This document shows, in pieces, positions 7,850 to 15,176 of a stretch of 64,000 bases of DNA. The notes under the pieces were generated by a model. It did not search any database. It had not been told where the DNA came from and was given only the letters and a program-made list of their open reading frames with translations. Source of the DNA: Nonomuraea polychroma (GTDB taxonomy: Bacteria > Actinomycetota > Actinomycetes > Streptosporangiales > Streptosporangiaceae); NCBI RefSeq assembly GCF_004011505.1, contig NZ_SAUN01000001.1, forward strand, positions 3,906,001-3,970,000, read 5' to 3'. A program made the position numbers and the translations under genes. Positions within the stretch are counted from its first letter, which is position 1. Every line of letters starts with the position of its first letter.

Positions 7850-8266
7850 TCATCTGCCCAGACATGCGGCGTGGGCGCCGCTGAGTGCGTTCTCCTTGTC
7901 CACAGCTCCGATCAGGTTCTCGGGTTGCATGGCGGATGCCGCGTGTACGAGTTGCCAGGCGACGCCACTCCATTCGCCCTGCATCTTCTGCACGCGTAGT
8001 GCGGCGGCCTCGAGCGCGGCCTGGTGCTTGGCCTTCCAGTGGTCTGATGGGCGCACGGGGTGGGCGAGCTCCGTCTGGAGGATTCGCTCGTTGTCGCGGG
8101 TGGCGCTTGCCATGGCGTCCTGGAAGGCGGGGATGAAGGCCCGGCACGCCTCGACGATCTCAGCGGGTGGCCGCGTGAGGACCAGCATCCCCGCCGCTGC
8201 GAGGATGCCGACGACGGCGGCCGCGGTGATGACGACGGTCAGGGCCGCGGTGATTGCGAGCTTCAT
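7850..8266 (-). CDS. Small membrane-anchored protein, 138 aa
   Basis: Starts at ATG 8266 inside the ATGA overlap with the upstream gene, which decides the start. The N-terminus KLAITAALTVVITAAAVVGILAAAG is one transmembrane or uncleaved signal segment (residues about 2-33). The remaining 100 residues are a helical extracytoplasmic domain with conserved-looking EACRAFIPAFQDAM and EWSGVAWQLVHAA. It is translationally coupled to the putative lipoprotein upstream, so the two probably work at the membrane together. No function is known to me. Confidence 0.6.
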   Translation of the reverse strand: MKLAITAALTVVITAAAVVGILAAAGMLVLTRPPAEIVEACRAFIPAFQDAMASATRDNERILQTELAHPVRPSDHWKAKHQAALEAAALRVQKMQGEWSGVAWQLVHAASAMQPENLIGAVDKENALSGAHAACLGR

Positions 8267-8730
8267 CGGCGCCAATGTCCACCCCTACAGGTGTAGGTGC
8301 GACCGTTGGAGGCGATCCCGACCGCGACAGGGGTTCCGCAGAATCCGCCGGGGTGCGCCTTGGCAACCGGAGCCGGCTGTTCGCGTTTGGGCTGGACTGC
8401 GGGCTTGGGCGTCGTGGTGCGCTTGGGCTTGCGCTTGCCCTTGTTGGGATCCTCGTCGTCGCGGTCGTAGGTTCTCGTTACGCCGTCGCCGTCGGCATCG
8501 ACGTCGTAGCGGTCTTCGATGCCGTCGTCGTCGAGGTCCGCGATGAGTTCGGGGCTCCACGTGATTGCGGGCGCGGTGGTGGGCGTGGCGGTCGCCACGA
8601 CGGGGACAGGCGTGGGCGCATCGTCGCTGCCGAACAGGGCGTTGCAGCCGCCGACGACGAGCAGCATGGCCACGATCAGGCAGCCGCAGCCTTTGGCCTG
8701 GTCGCGTGCCGTTGCCTTCGCGCTCGGCAT
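8263..8730 (-). CDS. Putative lipoprotein with calcium-binding-like repeat
   Basis: A 155-residue protein with AAGGAGG directly upstream of its ATG. After a basic N-terminus comes the hydrophobic segment LIVAMLLVVGGC, which ends in a lipobox-like cysteine near residue 29. The middle holds DLDDDGIEDRYDVDADGDGV, a thrombospondin-type-3-like Asp-rich repeat that usually binds calcium. A Lys/Pro/Thr-rich linker (KRKPKRTTTPKPAVQPK) leads to a C-terminal GFCGTPVAVGIASNGRTYTC domain with two cysteines. Likely surface-exposed. It overlaps the next gene by 4 bp. Confidence 0.65.
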   Translation of the reverse strand: MPSAKATARDQAKGCGCLIVAMLLVVGGCNALFGSDDAPTPVPVVATATPTTAPAITWSPELIADLDDDGIEDRYDVDADGDGVTRTYDRDDEDPNKGKRKPKRTTTPKPAVQPKREQPAPVAKAHPGGFCGTPVAVGIASNGRTYTCRGGHWRR

Positions 8731-8841
8731 GGCGCCTCCTTGGGGGATGTGGACGCGAACAGTACGTATGACGCTGCGCTTCGTGATCGAGTTGTGGAGC
8801 GTTCCGGATTGGCTGGCGCTCCAGGGGTGATGCGTACGGTG

Positions 8842-9036
8842 CTACAGGTCGTGCGCGCAGTGCGGGCGGACCCAGATCGCGTTCGGGTCGATCTCTCTTC
8901 CGGGATGGGCTCGACCGGTCCGCCGGGCGGCTCGACTCCGGACGCGATGAGCCGGACCACAAGGGCGTTGTGGTCGGCCGGCAGCGCCTTGGGCGTGCCC
9001 GCACTCGCCGCACGCGCGGATCGCGCGCCGCCTCAC
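8842..9036 (-). pseudogene. Frameshifted member of the CxHCxHDL family
   Basis: The frame starts with IRACGECGHA and ends REIDPNAIWVRPHCAHDL-stop. The middle matches the intact paralogue at 9779-9967 only in another frame (KALPADHNALVVRLIASGVEPP against EALLADHAALIERL). Compared with that paralogue, about 11 bases are missing after the first zinc knuckle and a compensating shift occurs before the tail. Both ends keep the family signature, so this is a once-functional gene with two indels, or one affected by assembly errors. Confidence 0.55.
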
Positions 9037-9162
9037 TGTCTCGGCGTGGGGCTCATTGGAGGGCCTGCCGGTGCAGCCACGTTTAATCGGGCATTTGCGG
9101 ATAATTTGTCAACCCCAGTTTTGGGCCAAGTGCCTGGACGGCCAGGAGAAGGACAGTCAACG

Positions 9163-9204
9163 ATGGAAGATGTCATCGCACCCAAGGAGGAATTAGACAT
9201 CTAG
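9163..9204 (+). CDS. Possible 13-codon micro-ORF (leader peptide)
   Basis: ATG with GGAGAAGG ten bases upstream encodes MEDVIAPKEELDI-stop, 30 bases before the start of the secreted-protein gene at 9235. It could be a regulatory upstream frame or simply chance. It is listed because it has a good ribosome binding site and an acidic, non-random composition. Confidence 0.2.
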   Translation: MEDVIAPKEELDI

Positions 9205-9234
9205 CGAGCCTGCCATACGCAAGGGAGTTTTCTC

Positions 9235-9606
9235 ATGCGGCCAAGGCATACGATCAAGCACGTCATCATGACGCTGGTGGCCCCGGTAGCTCTGGTGACG
9301 GGAGCTGTGGCTCCGACCGCAAGCGCCTCAATCAGGCAAAACCCGTGGATCTACGTATCACCTGAGACCGGACCTCCGGGAACGGAAATAACCGTTGACG
9401 GGATCGGTTTCCTCCCGAACCTCCTGATTAGCATTTCCCATCCCGGGCTAAGCGGCCCTGATAGTATCAAAGCTCAAGAATTCGGCGGCATTCCTGCCGC
9501 GACATTCCGCGTCATGGAAAGCACCGAGCCCGGAACGATCACCATTCAATATCGGCAGGCCGAGAACATCATCGCCACTGCTGACTTCACCGTCCAGAGA
9601 CGATAG
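9235..9606 (+). CDS. Secreted small protein with Ig-like (IPT/TIG-type) domain
   Basis: A 123-residue protein with a classic Sec signal peptide: basic start MRPRHTIKH, hydrophobic core IMTLVAPVALVTGAVA, and cleavage after SAS near residue 32. The mature part (WIYVSPETGPPGTEITVDG, GFLPNLLISISHPG, PGTITIQYRQ) has the PxxGPxGTxVTVxGxGF pattern of short IPT/TIG-like beta domains in actinomycetes. AAGGGAG precedes the ATG. It is the only plus-strand gene within a long minus-strand block. Its partner or ligand is unknown. Confidence 0.65.
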   Translation: MRPRHTIKHVIMTLVAPVALVTGAVAPTASASIRQNPWIYVSPETGPPGTEITVDGIGFLPNLLISISHPGLSGPDSIKAQEFGGIPAATFRVMESTEPGTITIQYRQAENIIATADFTVQRR

Positions 9607-9625
9607 TTCACGGTCCGCTGGCTGA

Positions 9626-9649
9626 GCCGCGGCCCACATGGGTCGCGGC
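9626..9649. terminator. Hairpin after the secreted-protein gene
   Basis: GCCGCGGCCCA and TGGGTCGCGGC pair over 11 positions (one G-T) with a 2-base loop, 20 bases past the stop at 9606. A likely terminator. Confidence 0.5.
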
Positions 9650-9778
9650 GTCAGGCGCGCCGCCTGGATACGGGCGGCGCGTCTTTCGTTCTGGAGAGGA
9701 GGCGACTGGCGTACGGCCCGTGCGCGAGCTGGGCCGGGGAGCACAAGAGTGGCCGTCCGCGGGCGTCATCCGGCTGAT

Positions 9779-9967
9779 CTACAGGTCGTGCGAGCAGTGC
9801 GGGCACGCGGTGATCGCCTCCGGGTCGGTCTTCGGTGCGAGCGGCGCGGCGTGGTCCGGCCCGAAGGGGTCGGGCAGAGGGTTGGCGTTGAGCCGCTCGA
9901 TCAGCGCCGCATGGTCGGCAAGTAGCGCTTCGGGCGTCGGGAAGGCGTGTCCGCACTCGAAGCGCAC
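9779..9967 (-). CDS. Small double zinc-knuckle protein ending CPHCSHDL, 62 aa
   Basis: The best-preserved member of a family repeated in this region. The GTG start at 9967 gives VRFECGHAFPTPEALLADHA..., an N-terminal C-x-H knuckle, a helical middle with DHAALIERLNANPLPD, and a C-terminal EAITACPHCSHDL. The Cys/His pairs at both ends could bind one metal and close the protein. It follows the coiled-coil membrane protein by 18 bases, so the two are probably co-transcribed. The ribosome binding site is weak. Function unknown; related tails occur at 6.7, 8.9 and 10.6 kb. Confidence 0.6.
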   Translation of the reverse strand: MRFECGHAFPTPEALLADHAALIERLNANPLPDPFGPDHAAPLAPKTDPEAITACPHCSHDL

Positions 9968-9985
9968 AAGGAAGCCCCGACTGAC

Positions 9986-10525
9986 TCACAGAAGGTTCAC
10001 GAGTTCCTGTATGCCGACGCCAACGACGCCACCAAGGACAGCGCCGATCACCAGGAACGAGATTTGAGTCTTCCGGCTTTGGTGGGCGAAGAACTTCGCC
10101 AAGGTGTCGGTACGGTTCTTGAGCACTTCCTCAACGGCCTCGGCCGCCTTCTCCTGAGCTGCGGCGTATTCCTGGCTCTCTCTGGCGCGCCGAGCGTGCT
10201 CCTTCGCTTCGATCTGAAGCTTCTCCGCTTCCGCCGCTCTGGCGCGAACATCTGCTTCGACCTCGGCTAACCGCGCCGCCTGCCGCAGAAGCGTCTTTGC
10301 GATCGTCGCCAGTTCATCTTCCAGAGCAGGTTCAGGCTCGACAAGCTGCGCTGCGGCCTGCGGGAATAGCTCCTTACGACGAATGTAGCCCCCGAGCACC
10401 AGAAAGAGGGCTGCGAGGATGCTTGTGACGATGGATGCCGAGATCAGAGGTACCGCCGAGGCGACGAATCCGGCAATGAGGAGCACGACCGACGCGATGA
10501 CAAGACCGGCAGATATCAAGATCAT
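9986..10525 (-). CDS. Membrane protein with central coiled coil, 179 aa
   Basis: Starts at ATG 10525 with GAGGTG upstream. Two hydrophobic helices (about residues 3-24 and 27-47: ILISAGLVIASVVLLIAGF and VTSILAALFLVLGG) are followed by a charged coiled coil (about 60-150: AARLAEVEADVRARAAEAEK, AAAQEKAAEAVEEVLKNRTD). A third hydrophobic helix, ISFLVIGAVLGGVVGVGI, lies near the end. The coil would sit on one side of the membrane as a rod between anchors. No enzyme motif is visible. Probably co-transcribed with the 62-residue zinc-knuckle gene. Confidence 0.6.
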   Translation of the reverse strand: MILISAGLVIASVVLLIAGFVASAVPLISASIVTSILAALFLVLGGYIRRKELFPQAAAQLVEPEPALEDELATIAKTLLRQAARLAEVEADVRARAAEAEKLQIEAKEHARRARESQEYAAAQEKAAEAVEEVLKNRTDTLAKFFAHQSRKTQISFLVIGAVLGGVVGVGIQELVNLL

Positions 10526-10603
10526 GGGCACCTCGGCGGGGCTTGGTCGCACAATCAGCAAACGTGACCATATCGGCGAGGTCGATCTGCCGTTACATCT
10601 TCG

Positions 10604-11118
10604 CTAAAGGTCGTGCACGCAGCGGCAGGGCCAGATCTTCGCCGGCTCGATGTCACTCCCGGCCACACCTCGAACACCTCGGCCACGGCCCCGTCCTCGC
10701 GCGCCTCGAAACGCCCCGCCGGGGCGAACCGGAGGACGGTCCCGCTGCTGTGGAGCATCGTCCCTTCGGCGGACCAGCCGTACCGGTCGAGCCACCAGCC
10801 ATCGATACCCGGCGGCAGGGCGTCCGGTGGTACGCCCTCGGCCGGGCGGAGCACGATCCAGTCGGGCTCGCTCAGGCTGCAGAGGTCCTCGCGAATGACG
10901 TCCATGCCGCCCGGGTAGCGGATGACCTTGTACCGGTCGGTCCTAGGCAGGAACGGCGTCGGGGGGCCGTCGGCCTTGGTGAACTGGAGGCCGTCATCGA
11001 TGACGGCAGGGTCCGCCTCACCGAGCGGGACGCCAGCGGCGAGCTCGTCGGCCGTGGGCGCCTCGGGGTCGCGGACCTGGGGCACCCAGACGATGCGGAC
11101 CTTCTGATCTTCGCTCAC
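10604..11118 (-). pseudogene. Hypothetical protein, frame broken just before a CVHDL tail
   Basis: Starts at GTG 11118, overlapping the stop of the DUF6221 gene by 4 bp (GTGA), with GGAGAGG upstream. The N-terminus SEDQKVRIVWVPQVRDPEAP resembles phage structural-protein starts, and the body includes DRYKVIRYPGGMDVIREDL and GIDGWWLDRYGWSAEGTML. Near 10650 the frame continues without sense (VTSSRRRSGP), while the next frame gives GSDIEPAKIWPCRCVHDL-stop, the recurrent family tail. A one-base indel is the simplest reading. Whether it is real or an assembly error cannot be decided from sequence alone. Confidence 0.5.
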
Positions 11119-11532
11119 GGCTTCCACCTCTCCTGGTAGTCCGGGTGGTCGGCGTACGGCAGGGCGAGCAGGCGTAGGACGGCGTACGCCTTGGCCCACG
11201 TCGCCATCCGTTCGGCGAACTTCTGTTGCTCGACTCCGCCGGAGAACTGGGCGACATCAGACGCGAGCGCGTCGAGGATGCACCTCTTGGCTTCTACCTC
11301 TCGGAGTACACGGGCAGGGTCATAGCGGGCGATGTGCAGGCGCAGCGGATCCGGGAGGTAGGCCGTCCATGGGCCGGTGGCCACGACACCCCCGCCGTCT
11401 GTTCGGACGTCGTCCGCGTAGGGTCCACCATCCGTCCAGGGCTCGTGCCTCTTCTGCCGCAGCGTTCGCCGCCTGCTCCTCCTCGTCGAGCCGCGCTCGC
11501 AGGAACGCGATCAGGTCATCCACGCTGCTCAC
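11115..11532 (-). pseudogene. DUF6221 family gene with a frameshift
   Basis: The N-terminal part VDDLIAFLRARLDEEEQAAN (frame from GTG 11532) and the C-terminal part HIARYDPARVLREVEAKRCI ... LLALPYADHPDYQERWKP (a different frame) are the two halves of a typical DUF6221 protein. The connecting segment reads EPWTDGGPYADDVRTDGGG in the second frame, placing the shift near 11440. DUF6221 proteins are small actinomycete proteins of unknown role, often near phage-like genes. The stop overlaps the next gene's GTG by 4 bp. One restored base would give an intact gene of about 138 residues. Confidence 0.65.
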
Positions 11533-11601
11533 CCTTCGCCGCACGCCGGTAGCCGCGCCGCTTGCTCATGACGTCGTCGATGGTGGCACGTCGCCAGCGC
11601 T

Positions 11602-11922
11602 TCACGCCGTCCTTCGTGTCGTCTCCTTGATGATCTCCAGGGCGACCGTGCGGCCGTCCGGGTCGGTGAGAAGGTGCCGGCCGGGCGGCAGTTCGCGGGC
11701 CACGGCGTGGTCGGGGATGCGGAAACCCAGGCGGAGGCTGCCGGTGGCGGGCCGGCGCTCGGAAGTCGGGTAGAGCTCGAAGAGCGTCGTGCCGAGCTCG
11801 GTGGCGTAGTGCTCGGGGCCGTTGCCGTGCTGCTCGATCTGCAGGGGCAGGCCGACGCTGGTGTAGAAGTCAGTGCACTCCTGCAGGCGGTCGGTGTAGA
11901 TGACGATGAGCGTGGTGTGCAT
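11602..11922 (-). CDS. VOC-family (glyoxalase/bleomycin-resistance-like) protein, 106 aa
   Basis: AAGGAGACCC precedes the ATG at 11922. The protein MHTTLIVIYTDRLQECTDFY has the single vicinal-oxygen-chelate module: the LQECTDFYTSVG beta-alpha start, GTTLFELYP strand, LRLGFRIPDHAVAREL helix and LLTDPDGRTVALEI ending, the DPDGxxxxL pattern of the family. Such proteins form dimers and can bind small molecules or metals; the substrate is unknown. It lies in the minus-strand row of small genes. Confidence 0.75.
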   Translation of the reverse strand: MHTTLIVIYTDRLQECTDFYTSVGLPLQIEQHGNGPEHYATELGTTLFELYPTSERRPATGSLRLGFRIPDHAVARELPPGRHLLTDPDGRTVALEIIKETTRRTA

Positions 11923-11999
11923 GGGTCTCCTTGTATCGCGTCGGTGGTTGTGGGGCGAGTGCCCGCCGGGGCTGGTTGCGCCTCGGTTGTCGTTGTGGC

Positions 12000-12227
12000 T
12001 CATGGTCCCCGGCATTCGCAGATCGCGTCGTACGCGGCGTGGATGTGGTCGTTCTCGTCCAGCCGGATCGTAAAGCGGGGTGTGGGCACCACGCAGCACA
12101 GCGGGCACCGGCCCCATTCCAGCAGCCGCTCTTCCTCGCCCTGCCCGTCCAGCTGCACCAGCTCGCGGACGCCCGCCGCGTCGAGCCGTGCCCGAAACGC
12201 GGCCTTCATCTCCTCGACGGGACTCAT
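12000..12227 (-). CDS. Small cysteine-rich protein, 75 aa
   Basis: Starts at ATG 12227 within the ATGA overlap with the preceding gene. MSPVEEMKAAFRARLDAAGV is helical, and the C-terminal half carries WGRCPLCCVVPTPRF and AICECRGP, giving CPLCC...CEC, a probable zinc ribbon. The overlap and the absence of any other good start support the call. No family recognised. Confidence 0.6.
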   Translation of the reverse strand: MSPVEEMKAAFRARLDAAGVRELVQLDGQGEEERLLEWGRCPLCCVVPTPRFTIRLDENDHIHAAYDAICECRGP

Positions 12228-12454
12228 CGCGCTCTCCGCTCGATGCCGACAGCGCGCAAGATGGCCACCGCCAGCTTGTCCCCGGACGCGGTGGACTCGT
12301 TGTCGCAGCGCAGGAGCAGCGTCCCGATCGCGGCCGGACGCCCGGCCAGGCCGACGAGGTGACGCCATACTGCGAGTACGCCGGACTGTTGCTGGTAGGC
12401 GCGGAGCACCTCACCGGCGGCCACATAGCGATCGGTCGGGCGGGCGATGCTCAT
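12224..12454 (-). CDS. Small hypothetical protein, 76 aa
   Basis: MSIARPTDRYVAAGEVLRAYQQQ..., soluble, ending in the basic GIERRAR. Both ends overlap neighbouring genes by 4 bp (ATGA at 12451-12454 and 12224-12227), so start and stop are fixed by translational coupling. The repeated LLRCDNESTASGDKLAVAIL region is helical. No function recognised. Confidence 0.6.
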   Translation of the reverse strand: MSIARPTDRYVAAGEVLRAYQQQSGVLAVWRHLVGLAGRPAAIGTLLLRCDNESTASGDKLAVAILRAVGIERRAR

Positions 12455-12618
12455 CGGCCCGCCTTCCTCGTTCCGGCGCGTACGGCGGCCACGCGCTCGT
12501 CTGCGCCGCTGCTGTCGATGCGGATGCTCGGCGACCACCAGCGGACCCAGATCTGAGGCGTGAAGATCTCGACGAGGACCTGGGCGGCGGCGCGCAGTTC
12601 GGCTCGGATACGGTTCAC
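12451..12618 (-). CDS. Very small hypothetical protein, 55 aa
   Basis: A short gene that is easily missed: GTG 12618 overlaps the stop of the preceding gene (GTGA), and its own TGA overlaps the next ATG. It encodes VNRIRAELRAAAQVLVEIFT, then PQIWVRWWSPSIRIDSS and a basic tail. It fills the gap between two coupled genes exactly, which is the main support. Function unknown. Confidence 0.55.
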   Translation of the reverse strand: MNRIRAELRAAAQVLVEIFTPQIWVRWWSPSIRIDSSGADERVAAVRAGTRKAGR

Positions 12619-12965
12619 CGTCTCGCCCTCTTGCGCCTGCGCTGGTGGTATTGGCTCTTCATCGCGCGGCGCTGTAGCCGCTGGGCTTCGGCGAGGTCCT
12701 GCATGCCGGGCATGCGCATGAGCTCGTCGAACGCTTCGTAGATGACGGTAGCGCCTCGCGTCATTTGCTCTGCGGCCGACCGGAACGCCTCGACAACCAC
12801 CTGCATATGCTCGCCCAGCCTGGCGAACGCGGCTTGGGCAGCCTCGCCGTCGATGTTGAGCGCCAACGTGGGAGGCTTGGGCGGTTCGGCGGTCCAGACC
12901 ATGGCGTCTCGGCTGCCGTGCCAGGTGATGACGTCGTCGATCCGGTCGAGGATGTCGCAGCTCAT
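12615..12965 (-). CDS. Hypothetical protein, 116 aa
   Basis: Starts at ATG 12965 inside an ATGA overlap. The sequence MSCDILDRIDDVITWHGSRD is followed by an amphipathic helical core (AAFARLGEHMQVVVEAFRSA) and a very basic C-terminus, HQRRRKRARR, that could touch nucleic acid. Coupled on both sides within the 13.2-12.0 kb row. The basic tail is reminiscent of small phage proteins, but I do not recognise the family. Confidence 0.6.
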   Translation of the reverse strand: MSCDILDRIDDVITWHGSRDAMVWTAEPPKPPTLALNIDGEAAQAAFARLGEHMQVVVEAFRSAAEQMTRGATVIYEAFDELMRMPGMQDLAEAQRLQRRAMKSQYHQRRRKRARR

Positions 12966-13195
12966 GATTCCCCCAGGGCGATGTTCAGGGCGTCGCGGAG
13001 GTTGCGCGCGTTGGCCGGCGAGAGGACGGCGCACACGTCGAGCCCACCCGTCCGGATGCCGTCGTCGCGGATGCTCCACAACGCAACCCGGATGTGGTCG
13101 TGCACACTGGTTCTGGCTACGTCGAACTCGATCCGCGGCGTGCCCTCGGCGCGGTAGTTCGCCGCCTCCTCGTGGCCGTCGAGCGCCTCGATCAC
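12962..13195 (-). CDS. Hypothetical protein, 77 aa
   Basis: GTG 13195 follows an in-frame stop (TGA a few codons upstream), so the start is confined to this codon or very near it. VIEALDGHEEAANYRAEGTP and the C-terminal LSPANARNLRDALNIALGE look like a small alpha/beta domain. Its stop overlaps the next start (ATGA). The family is unknown to me. Confidence 0.55.
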   Translation of the reverse strand: MIEALDGHEEAANYRAEGTPRIEFDVARTSVHDHIRVALWSIRDDGIRTGGLDVCAVLSPANARNLRDALNIALGES

Positions 13196-13221
13196 CTCGG
13201 CGCCGACGCTGGCTCAGATGC

Positions 13222-13548
13222 TCACGGTGTCCCCCGGTCGAAGACGACGCGCTGGGCGGTGAGATTGGGCCGGGCGATGTAGCCGACGTCGAGCCAGACG
13301 GCATGTGTGTGCTTGGGATCAGTGGCCCACCATGCGTTGTATCGGCCAGCGTTCGCGGGCAGGTCCTCGCCGACCACCCAGGCAACCTCGGCGAAGGTCA
13401 TCTCGATCCGGTCGCGTCCATCGTCCCGGAGGTGTCGGGTGAGGCGCTCGTACTGCTCTCGGGCCACCATGTGGTCACGACTCCTCGACGCCCGGTTTTC
13501 TCTAATGCGCCTCTCAATATAGATCAAAGCGTCTTTCGGAATAGGCAT
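13222..13548 (-). CDS. DUF7662-type domain protein, 108 aa
   Basis: MPIPKDALIYIERRIRENRA leads into YERLTRHLRDDGRDRIEMTF, AEVAWVVGEDLPANAGRYNA, WWATDPKHTHAVWLDVGY. The pattern of an LTFxEIExxxGxxLP segment followed by WWxN/D and HxxxW is that of DUF7662. The role of the domain is not established as far as I know. GAGGA lies before the ATG. It is first in the row of coupled small genes and is divergent from the membrane-protein gene at 13.65 kb. Confidence 0.65.
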   Translation of the reverse strand: MPIPKDALIYIERRIRENRASRSRDHMVAREQYERLTRHLRDDGRDRIEMTFAEVAWVVGEDLPANAGRYNAWWATDPKHTHAVWLDVGYIARPNLTAQRVVFDRGTP

Positions 13549-13653
13549 GAAGAGTCCTCTCAGGGGAATAGGAATGCAGTCGTCGCAACATCCAGCGTTA
13601 GGTCAGCGCGCCGTGCAGCAGCAGCCAGCAGCCAACAACCGGGCCAATCATGG

Positions 13654-14423
13654 GTGAAGCACACGCTGGCCTGGATGCGCACCCATAAGCTTAAAACGCT
13701 ATTTGCAGGTATCGGGGCGATCCTGATCGCGATTCTTGGAACGCTTGGTGCCGAGTGGGTCAAATATGGCCTCGACTTCATAAAGAGCCCACTTGACATA
13801 GACAGCGTAGAGGTTCTACACGACGACGCCAGCGGCAATTGGGCTTTCCCGAAACCCACTATCTTCTCTCAAGAAGAGATCACTGAAGTAAGAAACCTAG
13901 AAGAAGAAGATCAACCAGAATGGTTTCGCAGCAGAGGCGGTATAGACCCCGTTACCTTGATTATCAATGTCGAGTTCCGAGGAAACCATAGCCGGAATGT
14001 TCGAGTAGTCGACCTTAGGGCAGTCCCCTATTCGAGCGGTCCGATGTGCGTCAAACCACTAACGGGGACGTTCGTTTACGATCCCCCGGTGGAGGGGAGG
14101 AGGAAGTTAAAACCCTAGACATAGACCTGGACGGCCAAATCCCAGTTGCACTGCAAGCACAATCAAAGGAGGAATATTTCGACAAGCATAGAATACAGCT
14201 ACAACCTGGCGAGGGTGCAACGTTTCGCATCCACGCTACGACCTTGCGACACTATTTCAAGTTCGCGCTACAATTCACCACTCGGGCACACGGCGACACA
14301 ATCCAACAGACAATAGACAACAATGGCAAGCCCTTCGAGGTGACTGCCATCTATGACGATCTCGAACAAATGTGGAACTACTATAAAGTCATATATGGGA
14401 TAGGCATGGTACGTTCGAAATAA
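13654..14423 (+). pseudogene. Membrane-anchored protein gene with one frameshift
   Basis: The frame from GTG 13654 gives VKHTLAWMRTHKLKTLFAGI with a transmembrane helix (IGAILIAILGTLGAEWV), then an extracytoplasmic domain up to TGTFVYDPP near 14090. There the sequence passes a run of five C and purine repeats, and the protein continues only in the next frame (GGGEEEVKTLDIDLDGQIPV ... VIYGIGMVRSK-stop at 14423). Together they make one protein of about 255 residues. An ATG at 13572 in another frame, with AGGGGAATAGGA upstream, may be the real start if a further indel exists. Function unknown. Confidence 0.5.
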
Positions 14424-15176
14424 ACCGCGCGGTAAGTCACATGCTCCTCCGCCCGTTCTATTTGAGCGATACAGCTCACAGGTTATTGGACATATCTTTG
14501 AGCATGCGTGGCGCGATTTCCAAGGGGTGTCAACATCACGATGTGTCATATCGCCCCGGTAGTAATAGGTAGAGCGCCCATCCGCCCACACCAACATGGC
14601 GGACCCGTCCAGCCGATTCTTGTCGATGCGGCCGCGGGGCCGCTCGGCGTTTCCGTCCTCACACCGGACGTTGACGCAGACCACGCGCCCGGACTGTTGG
14701 GCGAGCCGGATCGAGTAGGTGTTGCAGTACGGGCAGGCTGGCGGCAGGCCCTTGGACACCCTGATCGGAATCCACTTCTCGCTCTCGCCGATGTCGCGGA
14801 TCTGGCGCGCCTGCTCGATCCACCTGTTCAGTCGGTGGCAGGCGTCGCGGGCCATCTCGTCGTCGACGCCGTGCACGAGTCGCACGATCGTGTCGAGGGC
14901 CGCCACGGTGTTGCCGTCGCTGCCGCCCCGGCCTTCTCCCGTGTGGCCGGTGACGTGGTAGCGCAGGTCGTCCTCGAGCTCGCGCACGCCGGCGCGGATG
15001 GTCATGAGCACGCCGCCGGCCTCCGGGTGCCAGGGCGCCGGCGACCCGGAGATCTTGTGGTGCGACATGGTGCCCTTGGTCGGGTCGGCGACGGGTTCGG
15101 GCAGCAGCTCCTGCAGACGGGGCAGCAGGGCCTTGAGCTCAGTGACGAGCGTGGGGGTCTCTTCAGCTGGGGTCAT
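14268..15176 (-). CDS. Hypothetical protein with zinc-ribbon-like motif, 302 aa
   Basis: Starts at ATG 15176, overlapping the previous stop by 4 bp. The N-terminal 120 residues are helical (LKALLPRLQELLPEPVADP). The middle holds PPACPYCNTYSIRL and VVCVNVRCEDGNAE, a CxxC...CxxxxC ribbon seen in actinophage-type proteins, followed by AMLVWADGRSTYYYRGDMTH. The last 50 residues or so run antisense through the convergent gene that ends at 14423, so the true C-terminus may be shorter or frameshifted. It resembles accessory phage proteins; function unknown. Confidence 0.5.
   Translation of the reverse strand: MTPAEETPTLVTELKALLPRLQELLPEPVADPTKGTMSHHKISGSPAPWHPEAGGVLMTIRAGVRELEDDLRYHVTGHTGEGRGGSDGNTVAALDTIVRLVHGVDDEMARDACHRLNRWIEQARQIRDIGESEKWIPIRVSKGLPPACPYCNTYSIRLAQQSGRVVCVNVRCEDGNAERPRGRIDKNRLDGSAMLVWADGRSTYYYRGDMTHRDVDTPWKSRHACSKICPITCELYRSNRTGGGACDLPRGLFRTYHAYPIYDFIVVPHLFEIVIDGSHLEGLAIVVYCLLDCVAVCPSGEL

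Noticed and set aside
8254..9204. 316-codon plus frame
   Set aside because: Runs antisense to the lipoprotein and the zinc-knuckle relic; only its last 13 codons form a possible micro-ORF.
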